Source: JBJEQG01 sp051881635
GTDB lineage: Bacteria; Bacillota; Clostridia; Oscillospirales; Acutalibacteraceae
Length of the DNA: 55,626 bases
Assembly (NCBI GenBank): GCA_051881635.1
Contig: JBJEQG010000079.1
Coordinates: 1 to 55,626 of the forward strand
Direction of reading: 5' to 3'
The position numbers and the translations under genes are program-made. How positions within the stretch are numbered: position 1 is the stretch's first letter; every line of letters begins with the position of its first letter. Shown in pieces: positions 25,685 through 33,244 of the stretch. The notes under the pieces are model-generated. The model saw only the letters and a program-made list of their open reading frames with translations. It was not told the origin of the DNA and did no database searches.

Positions 25685-28006
25685 ATGAGGGCGGCAGCGG
25701 AGCATACATACAGAAAAGTGCGGATTAACAGCGGTATGAAAAAAGCAGGCATCAACATTTTATATTTTCTATGCGGCGGGCTTTCGTCATGCAGTGCGAT
25801 TTTTGGCAGTTTTTCGCCGTTTGGTGTTTCTTATGTATCCTCTGTACCTTTCAAATATGTTTTGATTGCGTTATTCGGTGCGGGAGTCGGTTATGTTATT
25901 TTTCCGACAGCAGGGAATAATTTTCGTTATATTGCGGCAATGGTTGCGGCGGTTGCAATTCGATGGACGCTGAATGATATAGAAAAACTACGCCGCCATG
26001 TTTTATTTTCATGTTTGGTAGCGTTTGTACCGTTGCTTGCAACAGGTTTTGCAATGATGAGCATTAGCGGTTTTGAGTTAAAAACGGCAGTCTATTATAC
26101 ACTTGAAGCTTTAATTGGTGGCGGTTGTGCTTATTTTTTTACGAAAACAGTCACTATGGCTCATGGCACAAAAAGTCTGGGTATGCTGACACCGCAGGAA
26201 TTGTCTTGTGTTGTTCTGACATTATCTGTGGCGTTGCTGGCATTTTCTAATATTCTTATTGGGAATTTATCATTGGGGCGAATGTTATCCGTTATTATTG
26301 TCCTGTTTTGTGCGAAATATGGCGGTATCAGCGGCGGAGCGGTTTCCGGAACGGCAGTGGGAATTGTGTTCAGTTTGTCGGGACAGGCGGATTTATTTTT
26401 GGGAGCGGCTTATGCTTTTGCGGGATTGTTGGCAGGGGTTTTTGCCAACAAAGGGCGAATTGCCTCAGCTACCGTGTTCGTTGTCAGTTGTATGGTTGTT
26501 GCACTCCAAACAGGAGATGTGACTTTGTTTTTACGAACCTTGTATGAGATTTTGATTTCAAGTGTTGTATTTTTAATATTGCCAAAAAATACGGCAAGTT
26601 TTTTGAATGGTATTTTTATGCAGAAAAGTGACGACCGTCACTGTACGGAATTGAGAAAGTCAGTGATTATGAGGTTGGACTTTGCCTCACGAGCGTTGGA
26701 AGATGTATGTAACGATATTGATGAGGTTTCAAAAAAGATGTCCAAACTTATGACACCAAATTTGGACGGTGTATATCAAAGGGCGGTAGAAAATACCTGT
26801 AAACGCTGCGGTATGAGAGTTTTTTGTTGGGAACATCGTGACGGTATGAAAATGGATATGTTTCAGGAACTGAACGATAAATTAAGCCGTAACAGCACGA
26901 TTGAAGTCGATGACTTTTCTGTTGATTTTCGCAGACATTGTTGTCGTATGAATGAGATGAGCGAAAGCGTAAATCAGGCATACAAAAATTATTTGGCGTA
27001 TAGGTCTGCCCAAAGGCGGGTTGATGAGGTTCGCAGTGTTGTGGCAGGACAGTTTTGCGGTTTGGGTGAGATATTGGGCGAAATGGCAAAGGAATATGAG
27101 GAATATGAGATTTTCGACAAGGATTCCGCACAGCAAATTTGCACCGCCCTCAAAGATATGGGGTTTGTACCGATTGATATAAACTGTCGTGTTGACCGTT
27201 TCGGACGAATGACGGTTGAAATTGAAATTGCTGATATTGATGCCCAAAAACTTAAAAAAGCCTTGCTATATAAAACGGTATCTAAAATTTGCGGCAGACG
27301 CTTTGAAGTTCCGTCCGTTACGGAGGCGTATGGGGCGTGTCGGGTGCTTTTTGCCGAAAGAGCCTGTTTTGATGTTGAAGTGGGGAGCAGTCAGCATATC
27401 AGTGGGGACGGACGATTGTGTGGTGACCATTTCATGCATTTTAAGGACGGCACAGGGCGAAAGGTGGTTGTTTTGAGTGACGGCATGGGAACGGGCGGAC
27501 GAGCGGCGGTTGATGGGATTATGGCGTCAAGTATTATGTCAAAACTCATTCAGGCTGGATTGGGATTTGAATGTTCCTTAAAGGTTGTAAATTCGGCATT
27601 ATTGGTTAAGTCGGGGGACGAATCTTTGGCAACATTAGATGTATCGGCAGTCGATTTATATACGGGAACAATGAGTTTGATGAAAGCGGGAGCGGCTATG
27701 ACTTTTGTGCGGCATGAAAAGAAAACGGTTAGTATAGAAATCCCGTCCTTACCGGCGGGAATTTTGCCCGATATTCAGTTTTCGTGCAAGGATATTTCTT
27801 TGGAAACCGATGATATTGTGGTTATGGTGTCGGACGGTGCGGTATCAACGGGTGAGGAGTGGATTCAGCGGATTATTTCCTCATGGGAACAAAGAAGTAT
27901 GCAGGAGTTAGCCGAAAAAATTACGGACGAGGCAACGGCACGCCGTAATGACGGTCATGATGACGATATAACCGTTATTGCTTTTAAAATGATACCGAAC
28001 CGATAA
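25685..28006 (+). CDS. spoIIE: Stage II sporulation protein E (membrane PP2C-type phosphatase)
   Basis: Sporulation-specific phosphatase that dephosphorylates SpoIIAA to release sigma-F in the forespore and takes part in polar septation. The 773 residues include an N-terminal block of about ten membrane segments (about 20-305), a central region (310-560) and a C-terminal PPM phosphatase domain with the metal-binding VVVLSDGMGTGGRA, the VMVSDGAV segment and HDDDITVIAF. Length is a little under the Bacillus protein. GTGGGG precedes the ATG. Its presence supports true endospore formation. It is a single-gene unit after the pilin terminator. Confidence 0.96.
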   Translation: MRAAAEHTYRKVRINSGMKKAGINILYFLCGGLSSCSAIFGSFSPFGVSYVSSVPFKYVLIALFGAGVGYVIFPTAGNNFRYIAAMVAAVAIRWTLNDIEKLRRHVLFSCLVAFVPLLATGFAMMSISGFELKTAVYYTLEALIGGGCAYFFTKTVTMAHGTKSLGMLTPQELSCVVLTLSVALLAFSNILIGNLSLGRMLSVIIVLFCAKYGGISGGAVSGTAVGIVFSLSGQADLFLGAAYAFAGLLAGVFANKGRIASATVFVVSCMVVALQTGDVTLFLRTLYEILISSVVFLILPKNTASFLNGIFMQKSDDRHCTELRKSVIMRLDFASRALEDVCNDIDEVSKKMSKLMTPNLDGVYQRAVENTCKRCGMRVFCWEHRDGMKMDMFQELNDKLSRNSTIEVDDFSVDFRRHCCRMNEMSESVNQAYKNYLAYRSAQRRVDEVRSVVAGQFCGLGEILGEMAKEYEEYEIFDKDSAQQICTALKDMGFVPIDINCRVDRFGRMTVEIEIADIDAQKLKKALLYKTVSKICGRRFEVPSVTEAYGACRVLFAERACFDVEVGSSQHISGDGRLCGDHFMHFKDGTGRKVVVLSDGMGTGGRAAVDGIMASSIMSKLIQAGLGFECSLKVVNSALLVKSGDESLATLDVSAVDLYTGTMSLMKAGAAMTFVRHEKKTVSIEIPSLPAGILPDIQFSCKDISLETDDIVVMVSDGAVSTGEEWIQRIISSWEQRSMQELAEKITDEATARRNDGHDDDITVIAFKMIPNR

Positions 28007-28041
28007 ATAAAGATATACTAAAAATAGATTTTTTAACATTA

Positions 28042-28070
28042 TTGACAAAAAATATCAGGTGTGGTAATTT
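28042..28070 (+). promoter_or_regulatory. Predicted sigma-A promoter of the MutS-like gene
   Basis: TTGACA (28042-28047), 17-bp spacer, TAATTT (28065-28070), 41 bases before the start codon. No terminator for spoIIE is visible in between. Confidence 0.65.
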
Positions 28071-28110
28071 ATTTATAGGGTAAATATATAAAGAAAAGAT
28101 GTGAAAATTT

Positions 28111-29802
28111 ATGCGGAAGTTTAGTTTGATGTTTCCCGATGATAAGACTTATGACACAAAGGTTTTAGATGATGCGGCGTGTAATGATTTATCCTTTGAT
28201 TTTTTGTGCGAGGCACTGACGGCAGAACCGTTGGAGAGAAATATTATCAAAAAAATAATGAGTACAGTTGTTTGTGATGAGAAAGTTATACAATATCGGA
28301 TTGATATTTTTGACGATTTACTGCATTATCCTGATTTGTGCGAGCATTTGGAAAAACTGCTCAGCCGTTTGAATGACCTTTGGGAACTGAAACGAATGCA
28401 GAAAGATACCGAAGTGTCATCAATGTGGGGACTTGTCAACCGTTTGCGGGAGGTTGATGATTATATCCAATGCATTTCCCAAATGAAAGAAGCAATGGAT
28501 ACCGTTGAACTGAAATCGGAAGGATTGCAAAAGCTTTATAAAATGGTTTGTGAGATTTATAACGGCAGCGGTTTTCCTCAGCTTAAAAAGGATATTGATG
28601 AAACTTTGAAAAAGGCACAAAGCCTTAAAAGTGCAACAATTGGTGTTAATTTTGACAATCTGCTCCGTCCAAAACAAGCAGGTGTTATTTCTTTAAATGA
28701 TACGGAATTTACACACAGCGGTTTGCTGAAAAACTTTATGTATTTTGCCGCCAACAAGCGGGAATTGCATGAAGGTGTAGACGATGTTGCAACAATGCGT
28801 CACTTCCACCCGGAAACACGCCGTAATAACAAAGAATTGTCGGGTTTGACACCAACGGCGGTGACGGAATTGTCTGCCATGCACATAGAAAGCTCGGTTA
28901 CGGGCGGAGATTTGCTTTCGGGAGCAATGGAAAAAGCAGTGACGGGCATTTTAAAAAAGGTTGTTAAAGATATTCAAAATGTTTTGAAAAAATATGTGGA
29001 TATTAGTGGTTATTCTTTGTCCTCATTATCACCCGAACTGACTTTTTATATTCGTTGGGCAACCCTTATCCGCAAAGTTCAAAAATGTTCTTTGCCGATT
29101 TGTAAACCGAAAATTTTGCCTGTTGAGGAACGCCGTCTGCATACAGAGGGTATGTACAATATGAAACTGGCAATTAAGGCCGTTAAGGGTGATAAAGAGG
29201 AGATTATAACTAATGCATTGGATTTCGATGATGCACATCGTATTTATATTATGACAGGACCGAATCGTGGTGGCAAAACAACCTTTACACAGGCAGTCGG
29301 TTTGCTATTTTTGCTGGCTCAAAACGGAATTGCCGTTCCTGCGGAAAATTTTGAATTCAGTCCATGCGATACAATTTTTACGCATTTTCCCGCCGATGAA
29401 AATAAAACGGTGGATTTGGGACGCTTAGGTGAGGAATCTGTCCGTCTGTCTGAAATCATGAAAAAAGCAACGGAGCAGAGTTTGGTGCTTTTGAATGAAA
29501 CTTTGGCGACAACAAATGTTGAGGAAGGCGTATATCTTGCAAGGGATATTGTGCGTTTTCTGAGTTTTATCGGGGTGCGTTCCGTATATAATACGCATAT
29601 GCACGATTTGGCAAGACATCTTGAAGATTTTAACGATAGTGAAGAAATGAAAAGTCGTGTAGACAGTTTGGTAACAGGTATTGAAAACGGAAAACGCTCA
29701 TTTCATGTTTCAATTTCTCCACCGCAAAATGTCAGCTATGCTCATGATATTGCGGTCAAATATGGTATTACCTTTGAACAATTGAAAGAAAGCCGAAAAT
29801 AA
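28111..29802 (+). CDS. MutS-related ATPase (not canonical MutS1)
   Basis: A 563-residue protein with the MutS core and ATPase domains only; the N-terminal mismatch-binding domain of MutS1 and the Smr nuclease of MutS2 are absent. Residues about 40-340 are helical (lever-like). The ATPase has Walker A GPNRGGKTT (about 386-394), and the Walker B region reads LVLLNETLATTN, with Asn-Glu where MutS has Asp-Glu, followed by a conserved His segment YNTHMHDLARH. Family members are ATPases that act on branched or mismatched DNA, but this subgroup has no firm role. It has its own promoter. Ribosome site is weak (AAAGATG). Confidence 0.85.
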   Translation: MRKFSLMFPDDKTYDTKVLDDAACNDLSFDFLCEALTAEPLERNIIKKIMSTVVCDEKVIQYRIDIFDDLLHYPDLCEHLEKLLSRLNDLWELKRMQKDTEVSSMWGLVNRLREVDDYIQCISQMKEAMDTVELKSEGLQKLYKMVCEIYNGSGFPQLKKDIDETLKKAQSLKSATIGVNFDNLLRPKQAGVISLNDTEFTHSGLLKNFMYFAANKRELHEGVDDVATMRHFHPETRRNNKELSGLTPTAVTELSAMHIESSVTGGDLLSGAMEKAVTGILKKVVKDIQNVLKKYVDISGYSLSSLSPELTFYIRWATLIRKVQKCSLPICKPKILPVEERRLHTEGMYNMKLAIKAVKGDKEEIITNALDFDDAHRIYIMTGPNRGGKTTFTQAVGLLFLLAQNGIAVPAENFEFSPCDTIFTHFPADENKTVDLGRLGEESVRLSEIMKKATEQSLVLLNETLATTNVEEGVYLARDIVRFLSFIGVRSVYNTHMHDLARHLEDFNDSEEMKSRVDSLVTGIENGKRSFHVSISPPQNVSYAHDIAVKYGITFEQLKESRK

Positions 29803-29803
29803 A

Positions 29804-29844
29804 ATGTCAAGTTTAAAAGAAAATTTGACAAGAATACTTGACAT
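29804..29844. promoter_or_regulatory. Candidate operator of the XRE regulator
   Basis: ATGTCAAG (29804-29811) is inverted as CTTGACAT (29837-29844), and a further TTTGACAAG lies between them (29824-29832). Three copies of TTGACA/TGTCAA therefore cluster over the -35 of the promoter for the DUF6442-XRE pair, a usual place for autorepressor binding. The hairpin could alternatively serve the end of the MutS-like gene. Confidence 0.4.
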
Positions 29845-29866
29845 AAAGAAAGGTTTGTGTTACTAT
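29838..29866 (+). promoter_or_regulatory. Predicted sigma-A promoter of the DUF6442-XRE operon
   Basis: TTGACA (29838-29843), 17-bp spacer, TACTAT (29861-29866). Confidence 0.75.
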
Positions 29867-29932
29867 AAAAGCACAGAGAAATACGAAATAAAACAGGACT
29901 TAAAAATTCTGTGAGTGTTCGGAGGTTTTCTG

Positions 29933-30238
29933 ATGAATAAAGATGAAATCCTTGCTAAAAATAAGCAGGAAGGCTTGGACGAGCGTGAAAAGGGTATTTA
30001 TAATAAATCCTTTGGAATGGGTGCTGTAACAGTCGGTGTTCTTTGTCTTGCATTCAGCTTGTATAATCTTTTTAACGGAAAAACTTTTTTTGAGTTTATA
30101 GCGATTATAACAGCCTATCTTTGCACAGCATTTTTCTATCAGTTTAAAAAAATCCGAAGAATGGGGTATCTTATCGGTGCTATTTTGTGCTTGACTATTG
30201 CGGTAGCGTCTGCGATAGGATTTATGGTGTTTAACTGA
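29933..30238 (+). CDS. Small membrane protein, DUF6442-like
   Basis: A 101-residue protein with a charged cytoplasmic N-terminus (MNKDEILAKNKQEGLDERE), then three predicted membrane helices (about 32-48, 52-68, 78-100). The NKDEIL-K-K-E-G-DERE start is what I associate with DUF6442 proteins, which are commonly paired with a small XRE regulator. GGAGG stands 8 bases before ATG 29933; the upstream GTG in the same frame has no ribosome site. Its stop overlaps the start of the regulator (TGATG), so the two are translationally coupled. Function unknown. Confidence 0.75.
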   Translation: MNKDEILAKNKQEGLDEREKGIYNKSFGMGAVTVGVLCLAFSLYNLFNGKTFFEFIAIITAYLCTAFFYQFKKIRRMGYLIGAILCLTIAVASAIGFMVFN

Positions 30239-30453
30239 TGGAAGGAGCAATAATTTTTCAAAATCGTTTGCGTGTGGCAAGAGCCGAAAAACGCATATCG
30301 CAAGGTGAATTAGCCGAAATGGTGGGCGTATCCCGCCAAACAATCAGTTCAATAGAAAACAATCAATTTTGTCCGAGTGCCCGTTTGGCATTATTGCTGT
30401 GTGTGGCATTGGATAAAAAGTTTGAAGAATTGTTCTATTTTGAACAGCAATAA
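30238..30453 (+). CDS. XRE-family helix-turn-helix regulator
   Basis: A 71-residue single-domain DNA-binding protein. The HTH runs through RISQGELAEMVGVSRQTISSIENNQFCPSARLAL, a clear HTH_3 pattern with recognition helix SRQTISSIE, followed by the short tail LDKKFEELFYF typical of the YvaO/YgzD-like small regulators. It probably binds its own promoter (see inverted repeat at 29804-29844) and adjusts the membrane protein it overlaps. What signal it senses is not evident; there is no sensor domain. Confidence 0.9.
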   Translation: MEGAIIFQNRLRVARAEKRISQGELAEMVGVSRQTISSIENNQFCPSARLALLLCVALDKKFEELFYFEQQ

Positions 30454-30496
30454 ATTTTGATTATGCCTTAAAATAATATACATTCCTCCCAAATGC

Positions 30497-30535
30497 AAAA
30501 ATCCCGACCAATAAACATGGTCGGGATTTTTGTTT
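30497..30535 (+). terminator. Rho-independent terminator after the XRE gene
   Basis: AAAAATCCCGACC pairs with GGTCGGGATTTTT (30497-30531), 9-base loop, then GTTT. It can function in both directions. Confidence 0.9.
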
Positions 30536-30564
30536 CTATTGGATTAAAGATAGCGGTATAATGG

Positions 30565-30710
30565 AATAGAATTATTCGATAACCATAAAACAGTGTACAA
30601 ACTGTGTTCGCCCTTTTAAAAATTTGGGCTGTTGTTGGCGGCGAGCCACCGTTGAAAACTGTAAGCCTTAATGCCCGCCCGTGCTACGAGCAAGGCTTGA
30701 CCTAAAATTT
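30565..30710. ncRNA. Candidate structured RNA or repeat element, family unknown
   Basis: A non-coding stretch clearly richer in G+C than its surroundings. It contains a series of possible stems: ACAGT/ACTGT (about 30590-30606), GCCC/GGGC (about 30611-30630), GGC/GCC around the GGCGGCGAGCC segment, and AAGCCTT/AAGGCTT closing a GC-rich loop with GCCCGCCCG (about 30664-30697). A TATAAT (30557-30562) could drive plus-strand transcription. In the other direction the ACAGT/ACTGT stem is followed by TTTTAT and could end the transcript of the small gene at 30731-31003. Strand and identity are uncertain, and I cannot match it to a known RNA family. Confidence 0.4.
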
Positions 30711-30730
30711 AATTTGTTATCAAACTCAAA

Positions 30731-31003
30731 TTATTTTAAATAATGCTGTAATTCTGGTATTCTTTCAATACGGCTTTTAAGAAACATACTAAAAACCATG
30801 ATTTTCTGTATTTCCATACATCCATCAATAGTCAATTTGTAATGTTGATAAATTGGTTCAAACTCTTCAACTAAACATTTTAAAGTCTGTTTATTTGCTG
30901 TATTAACTAAACTGGAATTAGTTATATATTTCTGTAACAGTTTAGATATTTCTATATCAGTTTCAGTTTTGATAAATTCCTTTAATGAATTTTTCGTTTT
31001 CAT
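30731..31003 (-). CDS. Small protein of unknown function
   Basis: A 90-residue, mostly helical soluble protein (MKTKNSLKEFIKTETDIEIS start; many K, E, I, L; no membrane segment, no cysteine motif beyond two isolated cysteines). I do not recognise it. AGGAAA precedes the ATG by about 8 bases and a plausible promoter lies directly upstream on the minus strand, which is why I accept it as real. Codon use is more A/T-rich than in neighbouring genes. It is flanked by the candidate RNA element and the asnB terminator. Confidence 0.55.
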   Translation of the reverse strand: MKTKNSLKEFIKTETDIEISKLLQKYITNSSLVNTANKQTLKCLVEEFEPIYQHYKLTIDGCMEIQKIMVFSMFLKSRIERIPELQHYLK

Positions 31004-31022
31004 AAGATTTTTCCTAATTGAT

Positions 31023-31050
31023 ATTATACTTAATAGTTATTTGGTGTGAA
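31023..31050 (-). promoter_or_regulatory. Predicted promoter of the small minus-strand gene
   Basis: On the minus strand TTCACA (31050-31045), 16-bp spacer, TATAAT (31028-31023), 20 bases before the start codon and directly after the asnB terminator. Confidence 0.5.
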
Positions 31051-31080
31051 TAAAACGGGCAACCTCAAAAGATTGCCCGT
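31049..31080 (-). terminator. Rho-independent terminator of asnB
   Basis: Minus strand ACGGGCAA pairs with TTGCCCGT (31080-31055, 10-base loop), then TTTTATT. Confidence 0.88.
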
Positions 31081-31091
31081 CTATTGAAAAT

Positions 31092-32951
31092 TCAGATGTT
31101 GGCAGGTCTGTTGACACCGTCACCGCCAAAATAAATGTTGTACCAAACAAGAAATACATAGATTGTCCAAACCTTACGGCTGTTGTCATCTTTGTTTTGG
31201 AAATGTTCGTCCAAATATTGAACCAAAAGTTCAGTATTGAAGAATTTTTCGGCAGTTTCCGAAGTGAACATCGTTTTGACAACCTCATAATATTTTGGAT
31301 CTCTCAGCCAAACACGGGTTGGTACGGGGAAACCGAGTTTTTCTTTTTCGGCGGTTTCTTTTGGCAAATGCCGCATTGCCGCCATACGCATGGCATATTT
31401 GGTGTTCTTCTTGTTAATGCGGTACTTTGTCGGAATTGTACGGGCAACTTCAAAAACCTTCCGGTCGAGGAACGGCACACGCACTTCCAAAGAGTTTGCC
31501 ATACTCATGCGGTCGGCTTTCAAAAGAATATCGCCAACCATCCAAAGATTGATGTCCAAATACTGCATTTTGGTTTCATCGTCATAATGACGCACACGGT
31601 CATAGAATTTTTTGCATAAATCCTGTGGGCGTGTAACAATCGAATTATCTTTCAAAAGCTGACGCTTTTCTTCATCATCATACATAAAGGCGTTGCCGAT
31701 GAATTTATCCTCAGTTTTTCTTGCTCCACGAAGAATATAGCCACGCCCCTTGATGTGCGGCCATTTTTTCGCACTTCTTGCCAAAGCATAGCGAACTTTT
31801 TCGGGCAACAGCTTTTGATATGTTTTGAAAACATGAGGTTCGTTATATACCGTATAACCGCCGAATAATTCGTCCGCCCCTTCACCTGACAAAGCAACTT
31901 TAACATATTGGCTCGCCAGGTTTGCGACAAAATACAAGGCAATACAGGATGGGTCTGCCAACGGCTGGTCCATATAATACTGAACCTTTGGAACGGCTGA
32001 CCAAAATTCCTCAGAGGTAATCAGTTTTGTGTGGTGGTCAACGCCGATTTTAGAAGAAAGGCGTTCCGCCCAACTGATTTCATTATAGTGTAAACCGAAA
32101 TCAAATCCGACCGTAAAGGTTTTTTGTCCCTTGAAATATGTGGAAACATAACTTGAATCCACACCGCTGGACAGGAAACAGCCAACCTCGACATCACTGA
32201 TTTTATGGGCGTTTACGGAGTCCTCAAAAACTTCCTCGATTTTATCAACTGCCTGTTCAAGCGTTAAGGTTTCGTCCGGCTCGAAAGTTGCTTCAAAATA
32301 ACGGGTTGTTGTTACCTTGCCGTCTTTATACCAAAGATAATGACCGGGCAAAAGACAATAAATGCCTTCAAAAAATGTTTCGGGGGGAACAACATATTGG
32401 AATGAAAGATAGTTATCCAATGCTTTGTAGTTGAATTTCTTTTGGTATTTCGGAAATTCCAAAATACTTTTGATTTCCGAACCGTAAACAAAGCAGTCAT
32501 CGTCAAGCAGTGCATAGTGCATCGGTTTGATACCGAAGAAATCACGGGCAAGGAACAAAGAACCGTCTTTGGTGTTATAAATCGCAAAGCCGAACATTCC
32601 TCTCAGGCGGTTCAGCATTTTTTCGCCCCATTCTTCAAAGCCATGAATCAAAACCTCGGAGTCTGTATCGGTATAGAAACTGTGTCCCGCCTCAACAAGT
32701 TCTTTTCTAAGCTCTTTATAATTGTAGATTTCACCGTTGAACATCAAAACCAAAGACTTATCCTCATTATAAATCGGTTGGTGTCCCGAATTAAGGTCGA
32801 TAATGCTTAAACGGCGAAATCCCATGCTGATTCTGTCATCTTTGTAGTAGCCTACGCTGTCAGGTCCTCTGTGTGTTATAACATCTGTCATATTTTCAAG
32901 TGTTTTATCCCGGTCAATCACATGGCCGAAAAAACCGCAAAGTCCGCACAT
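31092..32951 (-). CDS. asnB: Asparagine synthetase B (glutamine-hydrolysing)
   Basis: Makes asparagine from aspartate, glutamine and ATP in the cytosol. The 619 residues have the N-terminal class II glutaminase domain, starting Met-Cys so that Cys2 is the nucleophile after Met removal (MCGLCGFFG; then HRGPDS, FNGEIYNY), and the C-terminal synthetase domain with the pyrophosphate loop SSGVDSSYV and the conserved SGEGADELFGGY. AAAGGA precedes the ATG. It is a monocistronic unit with its own promoter and terminator. Having AsnB agrees with direct charging of tRNAs, but does not prove it. Confidence 0.97.
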   Translation of the reverse strand: MCGLCGFFGHVIDRDKTLENMTDVITHRGPDSVGYYKDDRISMGFRRLSIIDLNSGHQPIYNEDKSLVLMFNGEIYNYKELRKELVEAGHSFYTDTDSEVLIHGFEEWGEKMLNRLRGMFGFAIYNTKDGSLFLARDFFGIKPMHYALLDDDCFVYGSEIKSILEFPKYQKKFNYKALDNYLSFQYVVPPETFFEGIYCLLPGHYLWYKDGKVTTTRYFEATFEPDETLTLEQAVDKIEEVFEDSVNAHKISDVEVGCFLSSGVDSSYVSTYFKGQKTFTVGFDFGLHYNEISWAERLSSKIGVDHHTKLITSEEFWSAVPKVQYYMDQPLADPSCIALYFVANLASQYVKVALSGEGADELFGGYTVYNEPHVFKTYQKLLPEKVRYALARSAKKWPHIKGRGYILRGARKTEDKFIGNAFMYDDEEKRQLLKDNSIVTRPQDLCKKFYDRVRHYDDETKMQYLDINLWMVGDILLKADRMSMANSLEVRVPFLDRKVFEVARTIPTKYRINKKNTKYAMRMAAMRHLPKETAEKEKLGFPVPTRVWLRDPKYYEVVKTMFTSETAEKFFNTELLVQYLDEHFQNKDDNSRKVWTIYVFLVWYNIYFGGDGVNRPANI

Positions 32952-32992
32952 AGTCTTTTCAATCCTTTCCTAAAACCCTGTTTTATTCTTTT

Positions 32993-33021
32993 ATTCTATC
33001 ACAGCTGTTCCAAAGTTTCAA
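32993..33021 (-). promoter_or_regulatory. Predicted sigma-A promoter of asnB
   Basis: Minus strand TTGAAA (33021-33016), 17-bp spacer, TAGAAT (32998-32993). Confidence 0.6.
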
Positions 33022-33119
33022 CTATTGCTTATTCTTTATTTTTCTCTTTGTTAAGAAAATAATAATGGCAAATATTTGATGTCTTATGCTTCAAATATGA
33101 ACTTTTTTACAAAATAGGA

Positions 33120-33149
33120 TTGTGTTTTTGGAGGAAGATATGGTAAAAT
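33120..33149 (+). promoter_or_regulatory. Predicted promoter of the pullulanase gene
   Basis: TTGTGT (33120-33125), 18-bp spacer, TAAAAT (33144-33149), with TATGG before the -10 and TTA after. It closely resembles the pilus-operon promoter at 10554. The leader of about 90 bases contains two hairpins: AGCTT/AAGCT (about 33178-33194) and CCGCTG/CAGTGG (about 33212-33232), the second between an AAAGGAG and the start codon. Confidence 0.6.
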
Positions 33150-33244
33150 TATTATATATGACTTGAATAAAAATATCAGCTTGGTATGAAGCTATTTCCG
33201 ATGAAAGGAGAAAGCCGCTGTTTTTTGACAGTGGAAGCAAGGGC

